In this document: piece by piece, positions 20,301-30,217 of the stretch
Position numbering within the stretch: position 1 is the stretch's first letter
Layout of the letters: every line of letters begins with the position of its first letter
DNA from: Blattamonas nauphoetae
Taxonomy: Eukaryota > Preaxostyla > Oxymonadida
Direction of reading: 5' to 3'
DNA: 64,000 nucleotides
NCBI GenBank assembly: GCA_033064195.1
Contig: JARBJD010000054.1
Location: forward strand, 186,001-250,000
Translations under genes and position numbers: made by a program
Notes under the pieces: generated by a model
The model's database searches: none
Told to the model about the DNA's origin: nothing
What the model saw: the letters and a program-made list of their open reading frames with translations, nothing else

Positions 20301-21371
20301 CTATTCATGATAACGAAAGTTCATGCCCTGCAAGTTGTTCCATTCGATCGATAAGTTAACAATCCATCCTCCTTTGTATTCATTTTGGTCGTTTTGCAGC
20401 TTTTCCTCAATCACATCCTCGATGCCCTCCATTCTCAACACTCGCTGCATTATCTTCCATGTCTGTTGATTTGTTTCCATTTTTCTGTTCCATTTTCGCT
20501 GTGTATCGACCATGGAAGACAGAAAACCCCAGATTGACTCATCATCTTCGAAGAATGTGAGATAGCTCGGTATCGTCAGAACGACTGGCATATGAAGAAC
20601 GGAATCCAGTGTCCGTTGATAATATGGACATATTTCGAGGAGGCGGGCGAGGAGTTCCAGAAAGGTCTCTGATAGCGTTCCATCGACGATCGAAAAGCGG
20701 CTCACACATAAATGGCAAATATACTTCTCAGATGGGACGAGAACTTTCTTCAAAATCGTCTCGTGAACAGCTTGTTTAACATTGCCATCAGTAATTTGGA
20801 GTTGTCTGAGACCAGTCGGAGTTGAGAGCCAGACTGAATTGTAGATGATTTGGATGAGACAGGTGTGGATATCTTCGGCTTCGGCGAATGAAAGAGACAG
20901 TGGATTGAGAGTCACGATGAGTTGACGGATCAGATCAGCTTTGACGAGGGTATGATGGGGATATGCTGAACAATTCCCGATCAGACTTCTGAGTAGTTCC
21001 ATTGCAGCTGTAATAATGTCCAGATTGACAGAAGAAACGAGCACCACAATGGACTGTACGAAGTTTCTCGAAGATTCCTTCGTGGTTTGCCCAAAGCTGC
21101 TGAGAAATGAATCTGCTGATTTGCGATCATCCGGTGTCACAAATTCCAGAACATTCACGGCCTTCGCTTCCAGAGAGTCATCAAATATAGGTTGTAACTT
21201 CATAGTGACAACGAGAGACTGAAAGACAACGAGTTTTTCGGATTCAGAATCTGGCTCTTTCTCATCCCAATTAAGGAACGCTGAGCACTTCGGTGAAGAT
21301 GGTAACCGAGAGGACAACTCAGAGCGTGCTGTTCTTGAGAATGTGTCTTTTTTCTTGTCAATTTCGGTCAT
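20301..21371 (-). CDS. Paralogue G of the PFLNW/ARM-like family
   Basis: Unspliced, 356 residues, TAG stop. The leader MTEIDKKKDTFSRTARSELS and 5' flank are shared with E, but the body is its own: FQSLVVTMKLQPIFDDSLEA, SSVNLDIITAAMELLRSL, VPSEKYICHLCVSRFSIVDG and LLEICPYYQRTLDSVLHMPV. G is therefore the best present source for the leader in E. The 3' flank is of class I, like A and D, so leader class and 3' flank class do not travel together. Confidence 0.85.
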   Translation of the reverse strand: MTEIDKKKDTFSRTARSELSSRLPSSPKCSAFLNWDEKEPDSESEKLVVFQSLVVTMKLQPIFDDSLEAKAVNVLEFVTPDDRKSADSFLSSFGQTTKESSRNFVQSIVVLVSSVNLDIITAAMELLRSLIGNCSAYPHHTLVKADLIRQLIVTLNPLSLSFAEAEDIHTCLIQIIYNSVWLSTPTGLRQLQITDGNVKQAVHETILKKVLVPSEKYICHLCVSRFSIVDGTLSETFLELLARLLEICPYYQRTLDSVLHMPVVLTIPSYLTFFEDDESIWGFLSSMVDTQRKWNRKMETNQQTWKIMQRVLRMEGIEDVIEEKLQNDQNEYKGGWIVNLSIEWNNLQGMNFRYHE

Positions 21372-21402
21372 TCTTTTATGCCTCTTGGATGAAACGCTCG
21401 TT

Positions 21403-21410
21403 ATGGGTCA
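21403..21410 (-). promoter_or_regulatory. TGACCCAT element upstream of G
   Basis: TGACCCATAACGAGCG, 31 nt before the ATG of G. The extra nucleotide relative to the other copies is an indel in the intervening sequence. Confidence 0.5.
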
Positions 21411-21556
21411 GGACAGAGACTCAAACAAAGTTATTGAGATGAAAAAGCGTCGAAAAAGGAAGAAATAAATGAGTAGAAGGATTAATTTATGGATTGAACA
21501 AAGGATTCCAGTATTTTGGTGATCAAAAACATTCCCCATTATTTATATTTATCATA

Positions 21557-23548
21557 ATGTTCCATCACACAATCCTTTCTGTGTTTCTCTTATTTACCTC
21601 CCTCTCTTCCACTGAGACACTCGATCTTTCTCGAGCAAACTCTGGAAGTTTTGAGCTGACAGCCCAGCTTTATGAAGGAGATTCGGTCGCTCTCTCAAAC
21701 ATTGATTGTCATCTGTTTGCTAACTCTGTAGATGTTCTTCTTCGTCCAGAAGTGGGCGCGATGACGCTGTTTGTTGTGCAATCGAACTCGCACACAGTGA
21801 GCAACATGTCCCTGTCGCTGAACAACGCGAAGTCGTTCTCACACATTTTGAGTGGCTCAAAGCTTGAATACGTTGGATGTGTGATGGCGGATGGAGTGAT
21901 CACAGGACCACTTGCAGTGATCAATGGAGGCTCAGCGATATTCCGAGAATTGACAGTTTGTGGATCGACGATCCAATCGCCGATTGTATGCAGTGAGTCT
22001 TCCTCGAACGGCACTTTCTCCACACACTCCTCAAAATATGCAGATCTCCAAGTTGTAGCCCCAAATCAATTATTCAACATTACAGGAATTATCCATGTCG
22101 AGATCACATCGTGCACATTCAAGGAAATCGAATACCTCACCGACGACGAAGAAATCTCCGACGAACCCTCTGCACCGATCACAACAGGTTTGGCCAGTGC
22201 CATTCTTCAACTCAACACGTTTGAATCTGTCGAATCGCCTCTGACCCATGTCGTCCTTCCACTCTTCACTGCCCAGAATGTGGGACTCCATTCCTCGACA
22301 ATGAAGTCGTGCTATTCAAATGTGAAGGTTCCAGCATACACAACACCAGACTCTCAGAAGGTTGATATCACTTCAACGAAATTCGTGAAGTGCCTGGCGT
22401 ATCGTCAAGTGAATCCACACTTTATCAACTTGAACTCGAAGGGACTGCTCTTTACTCTCCGCTCCTCTTCTTTTAAGAACTGCGATTCTTATGGGTCAGT
22501 GCTGTCGATCCCATTCGCAACCAAAATTGACATCCGAGACGTCAATTTCGAAAAATTGACTGTCATTCAAACTAACGACTCCGTGTTGAATGTCGGAACT
22601 GTCCCTGTCTCTTTTGGGATCTATAACTCGACCTTCCACACCTGCACTTCAGTTGGGCCGGCAGGAGCGCTGTCGTTTGGAGGTACAAGAAATTGGAATG
22701 AATCGAAGCCAGTTGATCCTGAAGTTCCGATTGAACCCGAAACAACAGTTAACATCGATTCACATGTCGATCCAGAGACGCCAGAAGATCCAGAAATCTC
22801 TGATGCTCCAGAAGGAAGAAATAGGGATGATGATCCTATCGAACCACATTTCGAGATGCGTGATGTGCATTTCCACTACAATCAAGGATCAGAAGTGACA
22901 GATATTTTGGTGGCCATCGACGTCGCTTCGTCGTTCACCGTAGCCACATTCTCGAATTGCAAATCATCCTCAAAATCCTCGAACGCTATCATCAGCGGCC
23001 AATCGTCATTCCGTTTGACCCAAATCAAGACACCATCAAAGGGCTGGGTTGCGATTGGCGTGCCATTGATCGCAATTGTGGGTGTTGGAATCATCGTTGG
23101 TGTTGTGTTCAGCTGTGCAGGTTTGTGTTGCTGTGCTTGTCCATGCTGCTGTCCCCACTCAAATAATAAGGGATTCTGCTGCCGAAACAACCACAAATGT
23201 TGCTGTGCTGTTGACAATCTTTCACAAGAAGGGGATCGAACTGTTGGAGTCACAGAAATGCAGAATCCCCTCACAGTGTCTGTATCTTCACCATATTCTC
23301 CTTCCACCGCTCCTGGATCGTTGAATGAATCGACACGCGTAACCGCATCAGCTCCCTCATCTTCAAGCGCTCCCAACGAAGATCCGACGTCCTCAGAAGG
23401 ATTTGATCAGGAAGAGGGAAGAGTGAACAAGAACATGCCCTTATTGGAACCGGAGCTAAGCAACAGTCAGTCTCAACCGTATCACCCTTCTCAGCCTCCA
23501 ACTGAGGATATTCCCAACTCTCTCCCTCCGCCAAGATCGATAGAATAA
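21557..23548 (+). CDS. Type I membrane protein with beta-helix-like ectodomain
   Basis: Unspliced, 663 residues from the ATG at 21557; the upstream in-frame extension begins only with TTG. A signal peptide is clear (MFHHTILSVFLLFTSLSSTE). The ectodomain has repeated 20-25 residue strands with short hydrophobic and Asn/Ser/Cys turns (for example VDITSTKFVKC, LRSSSFKNCDS, IDIRDVNFEKL, FGIYNSTFHTC), the pattern of a right-handed parallel beta-helix (pectin-lyase-like). Then comes an acidic Pro/Glu stretch (VDPEVPIEPETTV). One membrane helix (WVAIGVPLIAIVGVGIIVG) is followed by a Cys-rich juxtamembrane run with CCCACPCCCP (probable palmitoylation) and a Ser/Pro-rich cytosolic tail. It is the only plus-strand gene inside the paralogue cluster, between G and H. 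A surface or adhesion role is an inference; no enzyme residues are visible. Confidence 0.8.
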   Translation: MFHHTILSVFLLFTSLSSTETLDLSRANSGSFELTAQLYEGDSVALSNIDCHLFANSVDVLLRPEVGAMTLFVVQSNSHTVSNMSLSLNNAKSFSHILSGSKLEYVGCVMADGVITGPLAVINGGSAIFRELTVCGSTIQSPIVCSESSSNGTFSTHSSKYADLQVVAPNQLFNITGIIHVEITSCTFKEIEYLTDDEEISDEPSAPITTGLASAILQLNTFESVESPLTHVVLPLFTAQNVGLHSSTMKSCYSNVKVPAYTTPDSQKVDITSTKFVKCLAYRQVNPHFINLNSKGLLFTLRSSSFKNCDSYGSVLSIPFATKIDIRDVNFEKLTVIQTNDSVLNVGTVPVSFGIYNSTFHTCTSVGPAGALSFGGTRNWNESKPVDPEVPIEPETTVNIDSHVDPETPEDPEISDAPEGRNRDDDPIEPHFEMRDVHFHYNQGSEVTDILVAIDVASSFTVATFSNCKSSSKSSNAIISGQSSFRLTQIKTPSKGWVAIGVPLIAIVGVGIIVGVVFSCAGLCCCACPCCCPHSNNKGFCCRNNHKCCCAVDNLSQEGDRTVGVTEMQNPLTVSVSSPYSPSTAPGSLNESTRVTASAPSSSSAPNEDPTSSEGFDQEEGRVNKNMPLLEPELSNSQSQPYHPSQPPTEDIPNSLPPPRSIE

Positions 23549-24325
23549 GTCAATGAACTTGAATATCGACGAATTTATGTCATTTTCTCGTCTATTCTTT
23601 TGAGACACAAATCGGTTTTATGTTAGCCAAGTTGAGTCCAACTTCCGATATGATAGTTATTTTCTCAATTATTCTCTTTTTCTGAATAATCAACCTACCC
23701 GTGCTGCTGATTTCGAACTCATTTACCTCGGAAACCAGCCGTTTCTCTTCCATTCTCAAAAGCTCTTCTGTCGTCTTTCTTCTCGTGTTGACACTCCAGT
23801 TTAACTGCGTATCGACATATGAAATTGTGTCAACGTATGAACTGCAATAGACTTCAAGAAAAGAGAAATAAAGAGGTGAATAACATCCAACTGACACAAA
23901 TTATGCTCTGCCTTCAAATCTGCCTCAATCCTGTCCTGAAGTCCTTCTGAATCCTGTCTGTTGATCCATGACCGCCTAAAACCATCAATCCATCAAATAC
24001 GACATCTCAAATCTCATAAATGACGATTTTTAAGTCTGTTAACATCGCTTCACGGAATCTTTCAGATTCCAGCGGGATAATGGATTGAGAATTAAGAATC
24101 ATGGTTGATATCAATGACAGATGAGTCGATTCTTGCTTATTTTTGCTGTATCGTTGATCTGTGCGTTTCTCCTGTTCATGTTTGTTTTGGTTGAGATTGG
24201 TCGAACTGTGCATGTCCACACAATCAGAAATGATCGGGATCGATGCTTGATCAAAGTGAACATCAGCAGAGTTGCCCAAAAGAAGTCAGAAACAGTTCGA
24301 ACTGTTCGGTGGTTCTTGTGTGATT
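23549..24325. other. Spacer between the membrane protein gene and H
   Basis: No gene supported. A 101-codon minus frame at 23897-23592 contains TEELLRMEEKRLVSEVNEFE, but nothing recognisable and no splice evidence. Positions about 24005-24035 resemble 6330-6365, downstream of A. Confidence 0.4.
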
Positions 24326-25399
24326 CTATGCACGTCGTGTGAGGTTCATGCCCAGCATGTTGTTCCATTTGATCGAGAAGGTCACGATCGCTCCTCCGAA
24401 TGTTTGATCGCGGTGGTTTCGCAGCTTTTCCTCCATCACATCTTCGATGCCCTCCATTCTCAACATTCGAGACACTATCTTCCACATCTGTCGCACTTCT
24501 CCGCCTTGTTTGTCCACTTTCCGCAGGATATCCATCATTGAAGACTGAAAATTACAGACTGAGCAATCATTTTCGAAGAATGCGAAGCAACTTGGAATTG
24601 TGAGAATAACAGGCATATGAAGAACAAATTCCCTTGTCCGATGATAATCAAAATAGACCCGGAGGAGCTGGGCGAGGATGAGCAGAAAATATCTGGATTG
24701 GTCACCGCCGACGATCGAATAGCGGTTCACGCACAAATAGCTGATATACTGCTCCGATGGTGCGAGAACTTGCTGTAAAACCGTCTCGTGAACAGCTTGT
24801 TGTCCATTGTCATCTTCAATTCCGAGTTTTGTGAGATGATATGGAAGCGAGAGCCAGACAGACCAGGTGATGATTCGGATGAGACCAGTGTGGATATCGA
24901 CTCCCTCGGTGAATGAAAGAGACAATGGATTGAGAGTCACGATGAGTTGAGGGATCAGATCAGCTGTAACAAGTGCAAGTCTGACTTGAGTCGAACTGTT
25001 GGCGACCAGGTCAACGAGCATCTTCATTGCTGTTGTGGTGATGATCTGACTGGGTGAAGAAATGAGCACCACTATGCACTGTACGAAGTTTTTCAAAGAT
25101 TCATCAGTCGATGATGCAAGGCTGTGGAGAAAAGCATCGGCTAACTCTTCTTCCTTTAGATCAAAAGATTTGATAAATTTCACGGCTTTAGCTTCCAGAG
25201 TGTCATCTAATGCAGGTTGGAACTTCACAGTGGCAACGAGAGATCGAAAGACAATGGTCTTTTCGTGTTCAGAATATTGGAAATCTTGATCCAAATTCAG
25301 GAACGGTGAGGAATCCACCGAAAAGGAGAACGGAGAGGAGGACAAATCAGAGTATGTTGTACTTGGGGAGGTGTCTGTGTCTGAGTCTAAAGCCGTCAT
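24326..25399 (-). CDS. Paralogue H of the PFLNW/ARM-like family
   Basis: Unspliced, 357 residues, TAG stop. The leader MTALDSDTDTSPSTTYSDLS pairs it with B, including the SSPFSFSVD block. The body is its own: VVFRSLVATVKFQPALDDTL by homology, FVQCIVVLISSPSQIITTTA shared in style with F, APSEQYISYLCVNRYSIVGG, and the end MLGMNLTRRA. It is the outermost member and lies head to head with the ABC transporter gene, 140 bp away. Confidence 0.85.
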   Translation of the reverse strand: MTALDSDTDTSPSTTYSDLSSSPFSFSVDSSPFLNLDQDFQYSEHEKTIVFRSLVATVKFQPALDDTLEAKAVKFIKSFDLKEEELADAFLHSLASSTDESLKNFVQCIVVLISSPSQIITTTAMKMLVDLVANSSTQVRLALVTADLIPQLIVTLNPLSLSFTEGVDIHTGLIRIITWSVWLSLPYHLTKLGIEDDNGQQAVHETVLQQVLAPSEQYISYLCVNRYSIVGGDQSRYFLLILAQLLRVYFDYHRTREFVLHMPVILTIPSCFAFFENDCSVCNFQSSMMDILRKVDKQGGEVRQMWKIVSRMLRMEGIEDVMEEKLRNHRDQTFGGAIVTFSIKWNNMLGMNLTRRA

Positions 25400-25434
25400 T
25401 CAGATGGTACCAGTGATTGACAACACTCACAAAC

Positions 25435-25442
25435 ATGGGTCA
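25435..25442 (-). promoter_or_regulatory. TGACCCAT element upstream of H
   Basis: TGACCCATGTTTGTG, 35 nt before the ATG of H. It is the most diverged flank of the seven, but the octamer is exact. It sits in the 140-bp divergent interval shared with the ABC transporter. Confidence 0.45.
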
Positions 25443-25539
25443 GATCTGATCGTTTGCAGATCCTGCCCATATTTCATTTTCATCGGAGGTCTCTCTATCG
25501 CCCTGCGAACTCCATCTTCCCAAACTCTATCTGGTTGTA

Positions 25540-28500
25540 ATGAAGAATCAACTACCAACCCCTATTGAAATATCCCGAGGCAATCCTGAGGATAGACATC
25601 CTTTTGTCGCCAATCTTTTCTTCTGCTTTTTCTACAAGTTCATCTGCCGTTGCACCCCGGTTACCACCAGTGATATTCCGCCAATATCGGATGCTGACAA
25701 GACCCTCAAACGATATCCAGTGTTTGAATCAAGATGGATGCCACTCCTTGAAGCCTACTTGAACAGTGACCCCAAAGCCAGAAAGACTCCACGTCTCTTC
25801 CGAACAATTCTACGATCGACTCTTTCTCCAACTGTTGTTTTGGCTGGAATTTGCATCATTATTGGCCCAGCATTCGAGATCCTGATGCCGTGGCTCAGCA
25901 AGCTCACTCTGGCGCAGTCGACCTTGAAATTGACTGATCCCACCGTGCCCATGCCGCTGGTTCCGTGCATTTTGATGATCCTGTTCCCAGCTTTACAGCA
26001 GATTTTGGATTCATTTGGATATCGGCAGATCTTCCATCTTGCCTGCCAAATTCGGAGTATTGTCGCTTATGCTTTGTATTCAAAGCTCTTCCGCCTGAAC
26101 ATTGGGTCAGGGTCAACACTAGACACTGGAAAACTCTTGACGTTGTTGACATCTGACTGTTCAATGATTGGTGACCAATTCCAACTGATTGCGAGAGCTC
26201 TCACCTTTCCGGCAATCTTCCTTGCCCCATTTATCTTTCTGCTGGTGTCATGGAAGTGGGTAGCGTTGATCGCTCTTGCTGCTTGGCTGATCTTCCTTCC
26301 CATCCAACTCTCTCTCGCTCGGGGAATCACACACCAGACAAAGAAATATCTTTCCACAAACGACAGACGAAACAAGTTGCAGAATGAGATTTTACAAGGA
26401 ATTCGAATTGTAAAACTGACAGGAATGGAAGAAATGTTCTATGGGAAGATCAACATCATCAGAGAGGAACAAGTGAAGCACGTCGCAAGATACAGTTTCC
26501 TCGTCCAAATCACCCATGGAATGTATCGAACCCTCCCTCAAATTTTAAATCTGGCCACAATTAGCACTTTGGTTGTCGTCACAAAAGTTGAACAGAAAGA
26601 TTTCGCGCGAGATGTCCAACCGTACACGCTGTACTTGCTTCTGATGACATCTCCAGCGTTCTGGCTTCCTGGTGTTGTCCAGGGATTGTCCCTTCTCGCT
26701 GTGAGTATGAAGCGAGTCAGCTCATTCTTGATTCTTCCAGAAATGAAGGAAGAAATATGGGAAGGCTGCCAAAATGCCGGAAATGCGGTTGAAATCGAAG
26801 ACGGGGAATTCTCATGGGCTCCAGCTCCAATTGTGCCGGAAAGGAAGGAAGAACTGAAACGTCGTCAAAAGGCTGAGAAAAAACAGCAAAAAGAAGCCGC
26901 AAAACAGAATTCAGAACGCCAAAAAAGAGGAAAAGACTCCTCCAGTACCGAACTCTCGTCAGTCACGAAACAAGCATCAGAAACACCTCAAACATCACAC
27001 ACACCATCACCCAGCCCATCCTTCTCACAAACACCAGGTCAGACTCCTCCAGCACCAGAAAGCAAGACCGTTCTCTTCGACATCAACCTCTCCATCCCCG
27101 CCAACGCTCTAACAATGGTCATCGGGGAAGTGGGGAGCGGGAAATCCTCACTCGCTGCCATTCTGACCAAGGAAATCGAACGAAAGCGAGGAACTGTCCG
27201 ACAATCAGGATCAATCGCGTATTGCCCACAAGTTGCTTGGATCATGAATGGAACGATTCGAGACAACATCTTGATGGGTCGACAGTTCAATGAAGATGAA
27301 TACAACCACACGATCAAAGTGTGTTCATTAGAGAAGGATCTGCAGACGTTGGCAGCTGGCGACGAAACTGCGATTGGAGAGAAGGGAGTCAACTTGAGTG
27401 GAGGACAGAAAGCGAGAATCCAGCTCGCCCGAGCTGTTTACTCATCGTCTGACGTGATCCTGCTCGATGATCCACTTTCGGCAGTCGATGCACATGTTGG
27501 GAAGTTTCTGATGGACGAATGCATTGGTGGTGTTTTGAAAGGAAGAACTGTCATTTTGATGACAAATCAAGTTCAGTTTGTTGATCGAGCTGATTTTGTG
27601 ATTGTCTTGAAAGAGGGGAGAGTGATGGAGAAGGGCAAACCGGATGAGATTCGGAAGACAGATCAAACTAAAACAGAAACACAACCATCAGCGAACACTA
27701 CAGAACATTCAAATACACTCAACAACTCCGACAATGAACAACCAGCCAATCCATCAGCAGACCAAGAAGACACACAGGAAGAAACTATGTCTCACGAACC
27801 AAGCAAGAGTCTCAAACAAGAAGATCCAGAGTTCCAGACCGAGCTGGGAAATGCCAAAGAAGAACACCCTCCTTCATCGCCCAGTCAACCCCAACACTCG
27901 CCGAACCCTTCCACACCGTCAGCCTCTCCCTCATCCGCCCACACCGCCAAGCAGATCATCTCGTCAGAAGAACACACAACAGGAGGCGTGCCGCTGTCTG
28001 TGTATTGGTACTATCTCATCAACTCCATCCACCCTCTAATGATTCCTGTCTTCTTCATCGTCACACTGTCCATCTCGTTCATGATCGTCATCACTCAGTA
28101 TTGGGTCGGTGTGATCGGTTCATCGAAAAGTTGGAGCTGGTTCACATACGAACAGAAATTCTTCGCTTTTGGTGTTCTCACCGTCATCATGGTTGTGGTC
28201 ACGTTCCTTCGTGCGTTTGTCGGTCACCACGCGGGGAAGCGAGGATCCCGTCGCATCCACACCCATCTCCTCAAATCGATCCTATCAGCTCCCGTCGCCT
28301 TCTTCGACACAACTCCGCTCGGACGCATTCTGAACAGACTGACAGGCGATCTCGCCATTCTTGACCAGTTTCTGCACGAATATCTCGTTCTGACGATTGT
28401 TGCGTTTGCGAACCTGTGTGGGCAGACAGTAATCGTTGCATTGGACACTCCACTCTTCACCGCAATCGGGGGAACAGCTGTTGTGTTCTTTTGTCTGCTC

Positions 28501-29907
28501 CTGATATTCTATGTTCGCGCGGCTCGTGAACTTCAAAGAATTGAACTCATCTCTCGTTCGCCTGTCGTCTCCCACTTCTCACAGACACTGAGCGGGACTG
28601 GCCTCTCCGCCATTCGCTCTTTCAAACAGGAAGACAGTTGGAAGGAGAGCTTCGCCAACAAACTCGACGATTGGGGAGCGCGATGGATCGTCTACAAACA
28701 AGGCTCGAAATGGTCAGCTCTCATCGCCTCGTATATCTCGTCGTTCTTCAACGCTGGCGTGTGCTTCCTTGGCTGGTATTTCATGGAGCCGGCCAAGTTC
28801 AGTGTTGCTCTTGGCGCTGGCATGAATTTCGTGTTGATGGGGGACTCTGTTGTCCAGAACGGCGTGCAGCTCGAAACGAGAATGGCGAGCCTCCAACGCG
28901 TCAAGTTCTACGCCGAAAAAGTCCCACAAGAAATAAAAAAGCGGGAATCCGCAAAAGAAGTGCGAGCATCGTGGCCAGAAAAAGGAGAAGTTGTGTTCGA
29001 AAACGTCTCCTTCCGATATCGCCCTGGTCTGCCTCGTGTTCTTCGAGACGTGTCGTTCCACATTTCGGGAGGAGAGAAGATCGGTGTTTGTGGGCGGACT
29101 GGTGCCGGAAAATCGTCGCTGATCTTCGTCCTCTTCCGTCTGTCTGAGTTGGACCCATCTCTGATGCCTTTCCATCTCGACCCTGCCACTGGAATGCCCA
29201 TTCAGCCTGACCCAAATGACCCAGAAGCGAACAGCGGGCGCGTGTTTGTGGATGGAGTTGATCTCAGCGATGTTGACATCAATCACGTTCGACAGTCGTT
29301 TGCCATCATTCCACAAGACCCAACGTTGTTCACGGGCACTGTCAGAAGCAATCTTGACTTGGGGAGCGAGAGGAGCGATGACAAAATCTGGGAAGTATTG
29401 GAAATGATCGAAATGCGCGATGTCATCGCTGGACTTCCACTCGGCTTGGATTCTGAAGTCACAGAAGGAGGAAGCAACTTTTCGGTTGGACAGAGGCAGC
29501 TGTTGTGCTTTGCGAGGGCTATTCTGAACGATCGAAAAGTGATTGTGATGGATGAAGCGACAGCTAACGTGGATGTCGACACAGATGCCAAGATTCAACG
29601 GACCATTCGAGAGCAGTGCACAGACAAGACAGTGATTGTCATTGCTCATCGATTGAACACGATTATGGATTCGGACAGAATTCTGGTTTGTGGGAAGAGT
29701 GGAGAAAGCCTTTTTTTGAGATTGTTCATCTTCATCACCTCTCTTTCCAATCTTTTTCTTCTCCGTTCTCTTTCATCCTCATTCTCCCCTCTCTCCTCTC
29801 CTCTTCAGGTGATGGACAATGGATCTGTTGCTGAGTTTGACACGCCATTCAATCTTCTCGCGCAGTCTGACTCCGCCTTCAGCTCACTCACCAGATCAAT
29901 GCAGTAA
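25540..29907 (+). CDS. ABCC/MRP-type full ABC transporter
   Basis: ATP-driven exporter with layout TMD1-NBD1-TMD2-NBD2, 1,414 residues. Exons are 25540-29685 and 29809-29907. NBD1 has Walker A GEVGSGKSS near residue 530, signature LSGGQKARIQ and Walker B VILLDDPLSAVD. NBD2 has Walker A GRTGAGKSS near residue 1187, signature FSVGQRQLL and Walker B VIVMDEATANVD; the H-loop IAHRL is present. TMD1 lies at about residues 85-400, TMD2 at about 810-1100. Two low-complexity linkers are charged and Pro/Ser/Gln-rich, just before NBD1 and after it. The 123-nt intron (29686-29808) is a stopless multiple of three. Removing it restores RILVMDNGSVAEFDTP, the normal end of NBD2. There is no extra N-terminal TMD0. 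Asymmetry between the two sites (typical of ABCC) is not obvious, as both Walker B boxes end in D or E as usual. Substrate unknown. Confidence 0.93.
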   Translation: MKNQLPTPIEISRGNPEDRHPFVANLFFCFFYKFICRCTPVTTSDIPPISDADKTLKRYPVFESRWMPLLEAYLNSDPKARKTPRLFRTILRSTLSPTVVLAGICIIIGPAFEILMPWLSKLTLAQSTLKLTDPTVPMPLVPCILMILFPALQQILDSFGYRQIFHLACQIRSIVAYALYSKLFRLNIGSGSTLDTGKLLTLLTSDCSMIGDQFQLIARALTFPAIFLAPFIFLLVSWKWVALIALAAWLIFLPIQLSLARGITHQTKKYLSTNDRRNKLQNEILQGIRIVKLTGMEEMFYGKINIIREEQVKHVARYSFLVQITHGMYRTLPQILNLATISTLVVVTKVEQKDFARDVQPYTLYLLLMTSPAFWLPGVVQGLSLLAVSMKRVSSFLILPEMKEEIWEGCQNAGNAVEIEDGEFSWAPAPIVPERKEELKRRQKAEKKQQKEAAKQNSERQKRGKDSSSTELSSVTKQASETPQTSHTPSPSPSFSQTPGQTPPAPESKTVLFDINLSIPANALTMVIGEVGSGKSSLAAILTKEIERKRGTVRQSGSIAYCPQVAWIMNGTIRDNILMGRQFNEDEYNHTIKVCSLEKDLQTLAAGDETAIGEKGVNLSGGQKARIQLARAVYSSSDVILLDDPLSAVDAHVGKFLMDECIGGVLKGRTVILMTNQVQFVDRADFVIVLKEGRVMEKGKPDEIRKTDQTKTETQPSANTTEHSNTLNNSDNEQPANPSADQEDTQEETMSHEPSKSLKQEDPEFQTELGNAKEEHPPSSPSQPQHSPNPSTPSASPSSAHTAKQIISSEEHTTGGVPLSVYWYYLINSIHPLMIPVFFIVTLSISFMIVITQYWVGVIGSSKSWSWFTYEQKFFAFGVLTVIMVVVTFLRAFVGHHAGKRGSRRIHTHLLKSILSAPVAFFDTTPLGRILNRLTGDLAILDQFLHEYLVLTIVAFANLCGQTVIVALDTPLFTAIGGTAVVFFCLLLIFYVRAARELQRIELISRSPVVSHFSQTLSGTGLSAIRSFKQEDSWKESFANKLDDWGARWIVYKQGSKWSALIASYISSFFNAGVCFLGWYFMEPAKFSVALGAGMNFVLMGDSVVQNGVQLETRMASLQRVKFYAEKVPQEIKKRESAKEVRASWPEKGEVVFENVSFRYRPGLPRVLRDVSFHISGGEKIGVCGRTGAGKSSLIFVLFRLSELDPSLMPFHLDPATGMPIQPDPNDPEANSGRVFVDGVDLSDVDINHVRQSFAIIPQDPTLFTGTVRSNLDLGSERSDDKIWEVLEMIEMRDVIAGLPLGLDSEVTEGGSNFSVGQRQLLCFARAILNDRKVIVMDEATANVDVDTDAKIQRTIREQCTDKTVIVIAHRLNTIMDSDRILVCGKSGESLFLRLFIFITSLSNLFLLRSLSSSFSPLSSPLQVMDNGSVAEFDTPFNLLAQSDSAFSSLTRSMQ

Positions 29908-30217
29908 CCACAGACAGAGCGTTCCTTGTTCTGTCTTTAGTCTCTCGTTAGACTCTCATCAACTTTTCTCATCGTTCTCACACTACACACGTTCATCATC
30001 CCTTTTTTCATCATCTGAACGATCTTTCGAGATCGTTCTCTCAACTCATCTAGTCATTCGATTTTTTCGTCCTACGGATAGTATTCTGAACCAGCGCTTT
30101 TTTTCAAATGTAATATCCCCCCGTGAAGCTTTGTCGAGATGACTGATCATTTGATGGATGTGAGAAAAGTTGAGAAGGGTCGATCAGCCTCAGACATCAA
30201 TTTCCCGCGAATCTGTG
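29908..30217. other. Intergenic region
   Basis: 310 bp between two plus-strand genes, pyrimidine-rich on the left. No feature is seen apart from a short out-of-frame ATG-led frame starting at 30139. Confidence 0.5.

Noticed and set aside
21494-21556. 21-residue N-terminal extension of the beta-helix membrane protein
   Set aside because: It begins with TTG and would bury the signal peptide; the ATG at 21557 starts right at the signal sequence.
23592-23897. 101-codon minus-strand frame with a Glu-rich helix
   Set aside because: No homologue recognised and no splice partner; too short to support alone.
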